Both the position numbers and the translations under genes were made by a program. Below, one piece after another: positions 10,003 through 17,471 of a stretch of 60,987 bases of DNA; the stretch's first letter is position 1, and every line of letters starts with the position of its first letter. Source of the DNA: Comamonadaceae bacterium (GTDB lineage: Bacteria; Pseudomonadota; Gammaproteobacteria; Burkholderiales; Burkholderiaceae_C). The notes under the pieces were generated by a model. It did no database searches. It saw only the letters and a list, made by a program, of their open reading frames with translations, and was not told where the DNA came from. Location of the stretch: assembly GCA_947451385.1 (NCBI GenBank), contig CANFYZ010000010.1, positions 1 to 60,987 on the forward strand, written 5' to 3'.

Positions 10003-10875
10003 ATGCGTTTTTTGAGTTTTGAAAAAAATGGCCGTCACGGCATTGGCTGGGTCAAAGACACACAAGCCACGACTTTTGTGGACCTGTCCCAGGTGGCGCC
10101 TGAGTTACCAACCGAGCTGAAAACCCTGGTGAGTACCCCTGGGGCCATGCAAAAAGCGCATGCTGCAGGCGTGAATGCCGCGCCCACCGCGCATCAGCCC
10201 CTGAAGGGCGTGCATTTTCTGCCTTTGTTGCCCAACCCCGGCAAGATCGTTTGCATGGGCTTGAATTACGCGGACCACGCCAAAGAAGGTGGCAACGCCC
10301 GGCCCGACTACCCCAGTTTCTTTTTGCGTGGCAATACCTCGACCGTAGGTCACCAGCAGGCCATCATCCGACCCAAGGTGTCGCCCAATTTGGACTACGA
10401 AGCGGAATTGGCGGTCGTGATCGGTCAGCGTGCCCGTCATTTGACTTCGGCCAATGCGCTCGATTGTGTCGCGGGCTACACCTGTTTCAACGATGCCAGC
10501 CTGCGCGACTACCAGCGCAAATCGTCGCAGTGGACGATCGGTAAAAACTTTGACGGCACCGGCCCCTTCGGCCCCTGGTTGGTCACTCCGGACGAATTAC
10601 CGCCCGGCGCAGCGGGTTTGCGAATTCAGTCGCGCTTGAATGGCAAGGTCATGCAAGACGCGAACACGCATGACTTTTTGTGGAACGTGGTGGAGTCTTT
10701 GGTCTTGATCACCGAATGCATGACGCTGGAACCGGGCGATGTGATCATCACCGGAACGCCCGCCGGTGTGGGTTACGCCCGAACACCGCCGGTGTGGATG
10801 CAGCCCGGCGATGTGTGCGAAATCGAGATCGAAGGGATCGGCATCCTGTCCAATCCGATCGCCGACGAGGTTTGA
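10003..10875 (+). CDS. Fumarylacetoacetate hydrolase-family enzyme
   Basis: The 290-residue protein has the FAH fold hallmarks. GLNYADHAKEGG is near residue 85, DYEAELAVVIG near 130 supplies the acidic metal ligands, and ITGTPAGVGYAR is near 250. Members hydrolyse or decarboxylate acylpyruvates or 2-hydroxy-dienoates at the end of aromatic degradation, using Mg or Mn. The substrate cannot be assigned. AGAGAGAGA lies just upstream of the ATG. It is convergent with the Bug receptor/intradiol dioxygenase pair, which fits a role in ring-cleavage catabolism. Confidence 0.88.
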   Translation: MRFLSFEKNGRHGIGWVKDTQATTFVDLSQVAPELPTELKTLVSTPGAMQKAHAAGVNAAPTAHQPLKGVHFLPLLPNPGKIVCMGLNYADHAKEGGNARPDYPSFFLRGNTSTVGHQQAIIRPKVSPNLDYEAELAVVIGQRARHLTSANALDCVAGYTCFNDASLRDYQRKSSQWTIGKNFDGTGPFGPWLVTPDELPPGAAGLRIQSRLNGKVMQDANTHDFLWNVVESLVLITECMTLEPGDVIITGTPAGVGYARTPPVWMQPGDVCEIEIEGIGILSNPIADEV

Positions 10876-10878
10876 GCC

Positions 10879-10908
10879 GACCAGGCTGGCGTCGACCAGC
10901 TTGGCGTC
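10879..10908. repeat. Two-copy 15-bp tandem repeat after the FAH-family gene
   Basis: GACCAGGCTGGCGTC is followed at once by GACCAGCTTGGCGTC, differing at two positions. It lies in the 40-bp gap between convergent genes and begins 4 bases after a stop codon. It looks like a small slippage duplication; no function is evident. Confidence 0.7.
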
Positions 10909-10915
10909 AAGGGGG

Positions 10916-11890
10916 CTAGTCCGCCTTGGCCCCTGAGCTCTTCACCACCGCTGACCATTTGGGGACTTCGCCGCGCAAGAAGGTGCTGAATTCGGCGGTG
11001 CTGTTGTGGGTACTGGCCATGCCCAGCAAGGCAAATTTATCCATCACCTCGGTCGATTCCATGGCGCGGTTCAGTGCGGCATTGAGTTTTTCTACCACCG
11101 CAGCTGGCGTGCCTGCAGGTGCAAAGAAGCCAAACCAGGTGTAGTCGTCAAACTCTTTGTAACCGAACTCGGTGATAGAGGGGACGTCGGGCAGCAGGGG
11201 CGAGCGCGCGGCGCTGGTCACTGCCAGGGCTTTGAGCTTGCCCGCCTTGATCATGGGCACGGCCGGCGGCATGGAGGTAGACGCCATGGGCGTGTGCCCA
11301 GCAACCACCGCATTGATGGCGGCAGCGGGTTGGTAAGGCACATGCACGATGTCCACTTTGGCGGCCGATTTCAGGCGCTCCATCGACAGGTGGGTGGTGG
11401 TGCCAATGCCCGAAGAGGCGTAGCTGAGGGGGGTTTTCTTGGCCGATTCGACCAACTCGGGCAGCGTTTTGGCGGCTACGCTGGGGTTGACTGTCAAAAT
11501 ATTTGGCGTTTTAGGGCCCAAGGCCACAGGCACAAAATCTTTCAAAGCGTCATAGCCCGCGTCGGCATACAAAGACGGATTCACGGCAAACGCCACGCTG
11601 TGCACCAGCAGGGTGTACCCATCGGGTGCGGCGCGCTTCACCTGAGCGGATGCGATATTGCCTCCCGCGCCCCCTTTGTTTTCCACAATGAAGTTGCCCC
11701 CCGTCAGCTCGGAGAGTTTTTGCGTCAAGCTGCGTGCCACGATGTCGGTGGAGGCGCCAGGTGCGAAGGCCACCACCAGGGTGACGGGTTTGGCCTTGGG
11801 CCATTCTGTTTGTGCTGCAGCCTGCAGGGCTGCCAAACTGAAGCAAAGACCCAGGAAAAGTGGCATCAAAGGGCGGGCAAAGTGGGGCAT
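10916..11890 (-). CDS. Bug-family periplasmic solute-binding protein (tripartite tricarboxylate transporter receptor type)
   Basis: The 324-residue protein starts with a Sec signal peptide (hydrophobic PLMPLFLGLCFSLAALQAAAQ, cleavage after about residue 27). The Bug fold follows: WPKAKPVTLVVAFAPGASTDI, then VENKGGAGGNIA and AAPDGYTLLV. These receptors bind carboxylates, aromatic acids or amides in the periplasm for TctAB-type carriers. No membrane genes lie nearby, so it is an orphan receptor, as is common in Burkholderiales. AGGAAA precedes the ATG. It lies 28 bases downstream of the intradiol dioxygenase on the same strand, suggesting uptake of that enzyme's precursor. Confidence 0.9.
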   Translation of the reverse strand: MPHFARPLMPLFLGLCFSLAALQAAAQTEWPKAKPVTLVVAFAPGASTDIVARSLTQKLSELTGGNFIVENKGGAGGNIASAQVKRAAPDGYTLLVHSVAFAVNPSLYADAGYDALKDFVPVALGPKTPNILTVNPSVAAKTLPELVESAKKTPLSYASSGIGTTTHLSMERLKSAAKVDIVHVPYQPAAAINAVVAGHTPMASTSMPPAVPMIKAGKLKALAVTSAARSPLLPDVPSITEFGYKEFDDYTWFGFFAPAGTPAAVVEKLNAALNRAMESTEVMDKFALLGMASTHNSTAEFSTFLRGEVPKWSAVVKSSGAKAD

Positions 11891-11918
11891 AGGGTTTCCT
11901 GTTGGGGGGCGATCAGGC

Positions 11919-12767
11919 TCAAGCCTGGGGCACCAAATGAAAATCGAAATTCACTTCTAAAAAAGGCGTCGGGATGCCAAAGCGTGCAGCCACTTTGGGG
12001 TTGTGGGAAGGCTGCAAGGGTACGATCAAACCGTCTCGAACGCCAAATACCGTGTCGTTGTCCAGGTAGGCTGAGTCGGCCGGAAAGAGTTCCGTGACCA
12101 ACCCCACATAACCTGGCGCAGACACAATCACATGAAAGTGAGCGGGGCGCCAAACATTGCGGCCACTGGCTGCCAGCAAAGCGCCCACCGGTCCATCGGT
12201 GGGGACGGTGTAGGGGTGCGGGCGCAAGGTGAGGAGGTTATAGCTCCCGTCCGCATCACAGCGGATCTTGCAGCGCAGGTTCTGTGGATCTTGCGCGGGG
12301 TCTTGCGCCGGGTACAAACCGTTGTCGGCGTTTTGCCAAAAGTCAATTTCGGCATGCGCGATAGGGCGACCCTGCCCGTCCAAAACCCGACCGTGAAGCC
12401 ATGTTTTTTGCCCAGGCTGATCGCCCGACAAATCCACGCCGTTCGGGCGCAGCACAGAGTCATGGTTGTGAAATGGCCCCAAGACGCTGCTGGCGGTGCC
12501 CCCTTCGGGCTGGGAGACCACATCGACCATCGAGGAGATGCCCAGAATGTCGGACAGCAAACTGAACTCGTTGCGTTCGGTGTCGGTGATGGCTGCGCTT
12601 TGCGTCAGAAACTCCAGCCCGCGTAACCATTCTTCTTTGGTGAGTCGGGATTCGGCGACGAAAGCATGCAGGTGTTTGACCAGGAGGGCCATGACCTGGC
12701 CCAGTCGGGGGTCAGAGGCCTGAGAGAAGCTGCGCATGGCCGCTTCGGTGACGGAAGGTTGGGGCAT
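11919..12767 (-). CDS. Intradiol ring-cleavage dioxygenase (catechol/hydroxyquinol 1,2-dioxygenase type)
   Basis: The 282-residue protein has the N-terminal helical dimer domain and the catalytic beta-sandwich. The Fe(III) ligands are visible: Y152 (NGLYPAQD), Y186 (PHPYTVPTDGP), H210 and H212 (RPAHFHVIVSAPGY). The family cleaves catechols between the two hydroxyls to give cis,cis-muconates; length and layout suit hydroxyquinol 1,2-dioxygenases as well as catechol types, and substrate preference is not decided. No strong ribosome site is seen. It is the first gene of a two-gene unit with the Bug receptor. Overlapping palindromes upstream (12812-12831) may be a regulator site. Confidence 0.9.
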   Translation of the reverse strand: MPQPSVTEAAMRSFSQASDPRLGQVMALLVKHLHAFVAESRLTKEEWLRGLEFLTQSAAITDTERNEFSLLSDILGISSMVDVVSQPEGGTASSVLGPFHNHDSVLRPNGVDLSGDQPGQKTWLHGRVLDGQGRPIAHAEIDFWQNADNGLYPAQDPAQDPQNLRCKIRCDADGSYNLLTLRPHPYTVPTDGPVGALLAASGRNVWRPAHFHVIVSAPGYVGLVTELFPADSAYLDNDTVFGVRDGLIVPLQPSHNPKVAARFGIPTPFLEVNFDFHLVPQA

Positions 12768-12811
12768 CGTGAAGTTGTGAATGGAGACGAGCTCCCCATG
12801 GTAGGTGAATC

Positions 12812-12831
12812 AGGGCCTCGGCCCTATAGGG
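12812..12831. promoter_or_regulatory. Overlapping palindromes upstream of the dioxygenase gene, possible operator
   Basis: AGGGCCTCGGCCCT (12812-12825) is a 6-bp inverted repeat around TC, and it overlaps the perfect 10-bp palindrome CCCTATAGGG (12822-12831). They lie 45-64 bases before the dioxygenase start, where a repressor or LysR-type activator would bind. No regulator gene is adjacent, and no good -35/-10 pair was found around them. Confidence 0.35.
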
Positions 12832-12857
12832 ATTGACCTGTAGCCCTTAGGTTCAAA

Positions 12858-12881
12858 CTCACTCTCCGACTCACTCTCCGA
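12858..12881. repeat. Two-copy 12-bp tandem repeat duplicating a stop codon
   Basis: CTCACTCTCCGA occurs twice in perfect tandem. Read on the minus strand it is GTC GGA GAG TGA twice in frame, so the stop codon of the 409-residue gene and the three codons before it are duplicated. The second copy lies just after the used stop. Confidence 0.8.
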
Positions 12882-14100
12882 CATGGCAGTCGCGGCGCAG
12901 CAAAGCCAGTGCGTCATGCAATTTGTAATCGTGATCGCTGATCAAGGTTTCTTGGGCATCTTCGACAAATTGCGTCCACAACGCCAGGTAGTCGCTCTGG
13001 TGCTGCACAGGGGCGTTTTCCAGAACGAACGAGTCCACCCGATTCGGTTGCCAACCTGATTTGCGAATTTTGCGCACCAGGGTGGCCGCCGACTTTTCGG
13101 TCAGCAAAGTTTTTGCCGTGCTGCCCGCTGCAATGCACAAGAACAGGGTGAGCAAAGAGCCGTCGTCGCTGTGGCCTTGGGTCACTTTATTCCAGGCGGC
13201 GGAGGCTTCACGGTCAAAATGGTCGATCTCAGCCAAGCTGTCTTCGATCCAAAAATAGCGGCCCACAAAGGCGGGGGTTTGTTGAAACAACTTCACCACA
13301 GGCAGGGTGGTGTCTTGAATTTTCGGTAAGTCCGCGATCAAGCTTTGGCGTACCTCGCCCACCACGGCCTTCAATTCATTGGGCAAATGCTTGGGCAGCG
13401 GCAGCAGGGGGGCGGATTTGGCAGGCTTTCGCAAATTCGCAATCAGGCTTTGAAAACCCACCCAATCGGGCATGCCCTTTTGTTTGCCGTTGATTGCCAG
13501 CAAGGCGGTACGGATCACGGCGTCGGCGTCGGGGCCGGCGTCTTCCAAGTCGTCCGCTTCCAAGCCCAACCCATCGGCCAGCCACACGGCGGCCTCTATT
13601 CGTTGGGCCACCTGTTGGCGCTTGGCCAGCTCGTTCAGGTAATCGGCCAGGCTGCAAAGCGACCATTTGGCGAGTTGCGGAATGTGCTTGTCGCTGAAGC
13701 CTCCGTGCTCGTTCATGCCAAAGTGGCTGTTTTGCGGCATCACGATCAGCGCTTTGAGCATGTCCGAGGCGGCCTTGGAGCGTGACATGAAACTGTGGTC
13801 TCGCAGCATCAGCGCGGCGCGGTGCAGGTCACCCTCGCTTTGCAATTCCAGGTTCAGGCTGACCAAGTTGACGATGCGTTCTTTGGCTTTTTCCAACTCC
13901 GGGCGCAAGAACTCGCTGCCAAAGTAGCGGGCAATTTGCACCATGCCTTTGGGCGCATCGGTGTGGATGGCCTCGAGCTTCTCCTCTGAGATCAGGCCTT
14001 GCGCCAGGCCGTAGGCCAGCACCTTTTCAAAAAATGGGCCGTTGTCAAACAGCGAAAGGCTGTTCGAACCCGGGCCTGAGCTTGATGCGGTCACAGACAT
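12871..14100 (-). CDS. Uncharacterised 409-residue soluble protein, last gene of a J-domain operon
   Basis: I do not recognise this protein. It is predicted soluble and mostly helical, with no signal peptide or membrane segment. The N-terminal 15 residues are Ser/Gly-rich and the rest has alternating hydrophobic and charged helices (for example FFEKVLAYGLAQGLISEEKLEAI near 25-45 and AKRQQVAQRIEAAVWLADGLGLEADDLEDAGPDADA near 160-195). No catalytic motif stands out. It starts 11 bases after the stop of the 256-residue gene on the same strand, so it is the fourth gene of the run J-domain protein, 190-residue protein, 256-residue protein, this gene. The stop codon is duplicated by a 12-bp tandem repeat. 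A role with the J-domain partner is inferred from position only. Confidence 0.8.
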   Translation of the reverse strand: MSVTASSSGPGSNSLSLFDNGPFFEKVLAYGLAQGLISEEKLEAIHTDAPKGMVQIARYFGSEFLRPELEKAKERIVNLVSLNLELQSEGDLHRAALMLRDHSFMSRSKAASDMLKALIVMPQNSHFGMNEHGGFSDKHIPQLAKWSLCSLADYLNELAKRQQVAQRIEAAVWLADGLGLEADDLEDAGPDADAVIRTALLAINGKQKGMPDWVGFQSLIANLRKPAKSAPLLPLPKHLPNELKAVVGEVRQSLIADLPKIQDTTLPVVKLFQQTPAFVGRYFWIEDSLAEIDHFDREASAAWNKVTQGHSDDGSLLTLFLCIAAGSTAKTLLTEKSAATLVRKIRKSGWQPNRVDSFVLENAPVQHQSDYLALWTQFVEDAQETLISDHDYKLHDALALLRRDCHVGE

Positions 14101-14111
14101 GGTGGGGCGCC

Positions 14112-14882
14112 TTAAATCGCCGATTCTTCGTCCGAGTCCAGCGCGGCTTGGGTGATTTTGCCGCGGTCGGTGGCACTGGTCTCGACTTTGCCGTCATCTT
14201 CAGGCTGCTCTTCTTCCTCCGACAAGCCCAGGTCGTGTGCGCGGGCTTTGGCGCGCAGCACCAAGAGCATTTCCACAAACAAATCTGGGCATTGGTAACG
14301 CAGAATCCAGGCCATTTGCATCCAGTCCTGGTCGGCCACCTCGTCTTCGTCCAATTTGGGCTTGACATAGGCCGAGGCCAGCAGCGCGGTCTCAGACAGC
14401 ATGCGGCCATCATCTTCTACCGCATCAAACAAGCCGGTCCAGGCAAAGGCTTCAATACGGCTCCATTTTTCAGAGAAGTAATCGGCCAAGGATTCGGCGC
14501 CGCCTTCGAGATCGCCAATCGCCGTCAAAAATTCCACCGGATCGGCATCGTCACGAAAAATGATCGCGTTCATCATGCCGCGCAGGTGGGTGCGCGACAG
14601 GTCTTTGTATTGCTTCTCGATCACCACCGCCCGGGCAAACTGCTCTGGCGTGACCAAGAGGTTGATCACCGACTCTTTGGAGTTGTCGTACTCACGGATC
14701 ACGGCCAGCATGTCTTTGGGGGGCAACTGCTCCAACACCACCATCAAGGCCTGGTCGCCTTGTTCGTCCGCCAGCTCAACCAAGGCGGCTTCGGCCGCCA
14801 CAATGTCGCCGGAGGCGATCAGGCTTTGGGTTTTGGCGATCAGGGCCAGGGCACCCGCAGGGGAATGTGTGTCTTCGGTCAT
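14112..14882 (-). CDS. Uncharacterised 256-residue acidic protein of the J-domain operon
   Basis: The function is not recognised. The protein is soluble, helical and acidic. An N-terminal region of short helices (LVELADEQGDQALMVVLEQLPPKDMLAVIREYD, about residues 35-68) precedes a core with TPEQFARAVVIEKQYKDLSRTHLRG. The Glu/Asp-rich tail (SEEEEQPEDDG) looks disordered. The ATG at 14882 has AAGGAT six bases upstream; a TTG two codons earlier is unlikely. The start lies just after the TGA of the preceding 190-residue gene (14885-14887), whose end carries this ribosome site, so coupled translation is likely. The tail may mediate contact with partners; that is inference. Confidence 0.8.
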   Translation of the reverse strand: MTEDTHSPAGALALIAKTQSLIASGDIVAAEAALVELADEQGDQALMVVLEQLPPKDMLAVIREYDNSKESVINLLVTPEQFARAVVIEKQYKDLSRTHLRGMMNAIIFRDDADPVEFLTAIGDLEGGAESLADYFSEKWSRIEAFAWTGLFDAVEDDGRMLSETALLASAYVKPKLDEDEVADQDWMQMAWILRYQCPDLFVEMLLVLRAKARAHDLGLSEEEEQPEDDGKVETSATDRGKITQAALDSDEESAI

Positions 14883-14884
14883 GT

Positions 14885-15457
14885 TCAATCCTTGCGGTCA
14901 AAGCCTTGTTCGGCCAGCCAGTCATTGCCCGCGTCTTCGCGCGCTTGGGCATCTTGCTCATCGTCGTCTTCGATGCGTGAGCCACCCTCTTCGGCATGTT
15001 GCGTGGCGGTTGCTTCGCGGGGCTCCGTCTCGTCGTCCTCGGCATCGGGGGGGCGGTTGGCGGCACTCAGCGGTTTGGTGTGCATGTACTCCAGCGCAGC
15101 GGCGACGCTCAGAAACCATTCGCCCATGGGTTCTTGCAGAATTTTGTCGACGATGGGCTGTGCCCAAGGTTCAATTTTCAGGGCGTGTTTGAGGGCCTTC
15201 CAGGCCAGCAATTCATCGTCATTGTGGGTTAAAAAGTGGTCCATCACGGCAGGCACCGTGAATTGGAAGGCTTGATGCAAAACCACCGCCACCATCTCCG
15301 GATTCAGGTCCATGATCTGCAGCAAAAAGTCGAGTTCTTTGCGCTTGTCGGCCAAGCGTTTGCGCAACACATTCTGGCCGTCCGAGTCAAAACTCAGATC
15401 ATCTAACTCGGCTTGGTAGGCGCTGCGCAGTTCAAGAAAAAAGGAGGAAATATGCAT
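14885..15457 (-). CDS. Uncharacterised 190-residue protein with acidic tail, follows J-domain gene
   Basis: The function is not recognised. The N-terminal two thirds is helical and hydrophobic-patterned (FFLELRSAYQAELDDLSF, LADKRKELDFLLQIMDLNPEMVAVVLHQAFQF, WKALKHALKIEPWAQPIVDKIL). The last 50 residues are Asp/Glu-rich and probably disordered. There is no signal peptide or membrane span. The ATG at 15457 lies 11 bases after the J-domain gene stop; the frame is open to 15511 inside that gene, but the extension looks unlike protein. The ribosome site is weak, which suggests coupling to the upstream gene. The location between a J-domain protein and two further unknown proteins is the main clue to function. 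Confidence 0.78.
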   Translation of the reverse strand: MHISSFFLELRSAYQAELDDLSFDSDGQNVLRKRLADKRKELDFLLQIMDLNPEMVAVVLHQAFQFTVPAVMDHFLTHNDDELLAWKALKHALKIEPWAQPIVDKILQEPMGEWFLSVAAALEYMHTKPLSAANRPPDAEDDETEPREATATQHAEEGGSRIEDDDEQDAQAREDAGNDWLAEQGFDRKD

Positions 15458-15468
15458 CGGTTCAAGTT

Positions 15469-15792
15469 TCAATGTTTTTGCCCGCGCAGCGCAGCAAAGT
15501 ACGCGGACCAAATCTCGCGCGCAGTTTGCGCCGGGTCGTCGAGTAAGTTGCGGCGGCGGTTGTCGTCGTAGGCCTGTCTTCGGCTGGCGTCGGACAGGAC
15601 TTCGTAAGCCTCCTGGACTTCACGAAAACGCGCCGGAGCGTCCGCTGCGGTGTTCCGGTCGGGGTGGAATTGCGATGCTTTTTGGCGAAACGCTTTTTTG
15701 ATGTCGGCCAGACTGGCGTCGCTTTGCAGCCCGAGGGCGGCGTAATACTCTGTCTGTCGCTCAGCCTGCGGCTCTGTCTTACGCTCTGTCAT
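15469..15792 (-). CDS. Small J-domain protein (DnaJ class C, co-chaperone)
   Basis: The 107-residue protein is a J-domain with short tails. YYAALGLQSDASLADIKKAFRQKASQFHPDRN carries the invariant HPD, followed by APARFREVQEAYEVLSDASRRQAYDD and a 25-residue C-terminal segment. It lacks the Gly/Phe region, zinc fingers and substrate domain of DnaJ, so it should recruit and activate an Hsp70 (DnaK or HscA) for a specific client. The clients may be the products of the three following genes, with which it forms a minus-strand operon. The start at 15792 places the J-domain after a 15-residue Glu/Arg/Thr-rich lead. Confidence 0.9.
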   Translation of the reverse strand: MTERKTEPQAERQTEYYAALGLQSDASLADIKKAFRQKASQFHPDRNTAADAPARFREVQEAYEVLSDASRRQAYDDNRRRNLLDDPAQTAREIWSAYFAALRGQKH

Positions 15793-15850
15793 TCACGGTC
15801 TTTCAGGACGAGCTATTTTAGTCGGCTTCGCCCCGCAAGATGCGGCCGTC

Positions 15851-17398
15851 TCAGCGAGCGACCTTGTCGGCGCGGGTCAATTGCAGCACGCCGTCCTCCA
15901 GCGGACGCCAGCGCAGACTGAGCATGTCGGCCAAATAATTTTGATAAACCCGCCAGGGTTTGCGGTCGCCTTGCTGGGGCAACACGTTGGCGGCGCGCTG
16001 GACATAGCCTGATGAAAAATCAAAATAAGGCTGGGCTTGAACCTGCGGGTCTTTGCGCGGCACGGCCTGTTGGTAGCCATGGCGGGCCATGTGCTTCAGC
16101 AAGCGACACACATAGGACGCAGTTAAATCGGCCTTGAGCGTCCAAGAGGCATTGGTGTAGCCCATGGCCATGAACACATTGGGCAGGTCGGACAGCATCA
16201 TGCCCTTGTAGGCCATGGCCTGGGCGGGGTTGTAGGCTTGGCCATCCAGCGTGAAAGCAATGTCGCCCAAGGCATTCAGCTTTAATCCGGTGGCGCTGAC
16301 GATCACGTCCGCGTCAAGGTGCTGCCCACTGGTCAGCAAGATCCCATGGGGGGTGATCTGCCCGATGGTGTCGGTGACCACCGAGGCACTTTGGTTTTTC
16401 AGAGCTTCAAACAAGTCCCCATTGGGCAACAGACACACGCGCTGGTCCCAAGGGTTGTAGCGCGGGGTGAAGTGTTTGGCGGTGTCAAATTCCGGGCCGA
16501 GCTGTTGGGCCGCCAAGCCGATCAAATGGCTTTTGGCTTTTTGCGGGTAGCGGCGGGCCAGCCTGAAAAAATACATGCCCTGCAAAATGTTTTTCCAGCG
16601 CGTCAAGTGATGGGCCCAGCGCTCTGGCAAGTAGCGTTGCAGTTTCAAGGCCAGCGCATCCTCGGCGGGACGCGTCACCATGTACGTGGGTGAACGTTGC
16701 AGCAGCGTCACATGCGCCGCCGCCGTGGCCATGGCGGGGACCAGGGTCGCCGCGGTGGCACCGCTGCCAATCACCACCACCCGCTTGCCGCTGTAATTCA
16801 GGTCTTGCGGCCAAAATTGGGGGTGCACCCAGCGACCTTGAAAGCTGGCTTGTCCATCAAATACCGGTTGATGCGCTTGGGTGTAACTGTAGTAACCACT
16901 GCACAGGTACAAGAACCGGGTGGTCACCTGCTCCACAGCGCCCTGGTCCAGCAAGAGGGTGACGTGCCAGCAACTTTGCGCCGTCGACCAATTGGCGCGC
17001 AGTACTTTGCGTCCGAATTGAATCTGCTGGGTGATGCCTGTCTCGTCTGCCGTGGATTGGATGTAGCGCAAGATCGAGGGGCCGTCCGCAATCGCTTTGC
17101 GTTCGGTCCAGGGTTTGAAGGCATAGCCCAGGGTGTGCATGTCGGAGTCGGAGCGCACACCGGGGTAGCGAAACAGATCCCAGGTGCCGCCCAGTCGGGC
17201 TCGCGCCTCCACCAGCTTCCAACGTGTCTGCGGGCTGTTTGCTTGCAGATGCCGTGCTGCGCCAATGCCTGACAGCCCGGCACCCACGATCAGCAGGTCG
17301 CAATCGAGGGGGGCAGGGATGGGGTCGTGGCCGGCGGTTGACGCATTCGGGGAAGCAGTCTGAGAAGCTGTTGGGGAAGCAGTCTGAGGGGGGTGCAC
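15851..17398 (-). CDS. Flavin-containing monooxygenase, probable Baeyer-Villiger type
   Basis: The protein is about 515 residues from a GTG start at 17398, which has AGGAG five bases upstream; no ATG is available before the FAD site. An N-terminal Ser/Thr/Ala/Pro stretch encoded by a 24-bp-period repeat precedes the FAD fold (LLIVGAGLSGIGAARHL). A second Rossmann motif (VVIGSGATAATLVPAM) binds NADPH. Between them FQGRWVHPQFW matches the Baeyer-Villiger signature FxGxxxHxxxW. Such enzymes insert oxygen beside a ketone or oxidise heteroatoms. It is divergent from a small conserved hypothetical gene. The substrate is unknown. Whether the N-terminal stretch is a targeting or merely flexible segment is open. 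Confidence 0.87.
   Translation of the reverse strand: MHPPQTASPTASQTASPNASTAGHDPIPAPLDCDLLIVGAGLSGIGAARHLQANSPQTRWKLVEARARLGGTWDLFRYPGVRSDSDMHTLGYAFKPWTERKAIADGPSILRYIQSTADETGITQQIQFGRKVLRANWSTAQSCWHVTLLLDQGAVEQVTTRFLYLCSGYYSYTQAHQPVFDGQASFQGRWVHPQFWPQDLNYSGKRVVVIGSGATAATLVPAMATAAAHVTLLQRSPTYMVTRPAEDALALKLQRYLPERWAHHLTRWKNILQGMYFFRLARRYPQKAKSHLIGLAAQQLGPEFDTAKHFTPRYNPWDQRVCLLPNGDLFEALKNQSASVVTDTIGQITPHGILLTSGQHLDADVIVSATGLKLNALGDIAFTLDGQAYNPAQAMAYKGMMLSDLPNVFMAMGYTNASWTLKADLTASYVCRLLKHMARHGYQQAVPRKDPQVQAQPYFDFSSGYVQRAANVLPQQGDRKPWRVYQNYLADMLSLRWRPLEDGVLQLTRADKVAR
17349..17388. repeat. 16-bp direct repeat inside the N-terminal codons of the monooxygenase
   Basis: GGGGAAGCAGTCTGAG occurs at 17349-17364 and 17373-17388, a 24-bp period equal to eight codons. 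On the minus strand it encodes the repeated TASPTASQ-type linker at the start of the flavin monooxygenase. Confidence 0.75.
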
Positions 17399-17471
17399 GT
17401 GGACTCCTGTGAGGGACTTGCACTGTACATGAGCGGTTGCATTCAAGGTGCCCCCCTCCAAGCCTGTGGGG

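Noticed and set aside
15440..15568. Plus-strand AAGGAGG followed by ATG (15452) and a 39-codon frame, antisense to the J-domain gene and its neighbour
   Set aside because: The perfect ribosome site is the complement of Ser-Ser-Phe-Phe codons; the short peptide has no coding signature or promoter, so chance is the simpler explanation.
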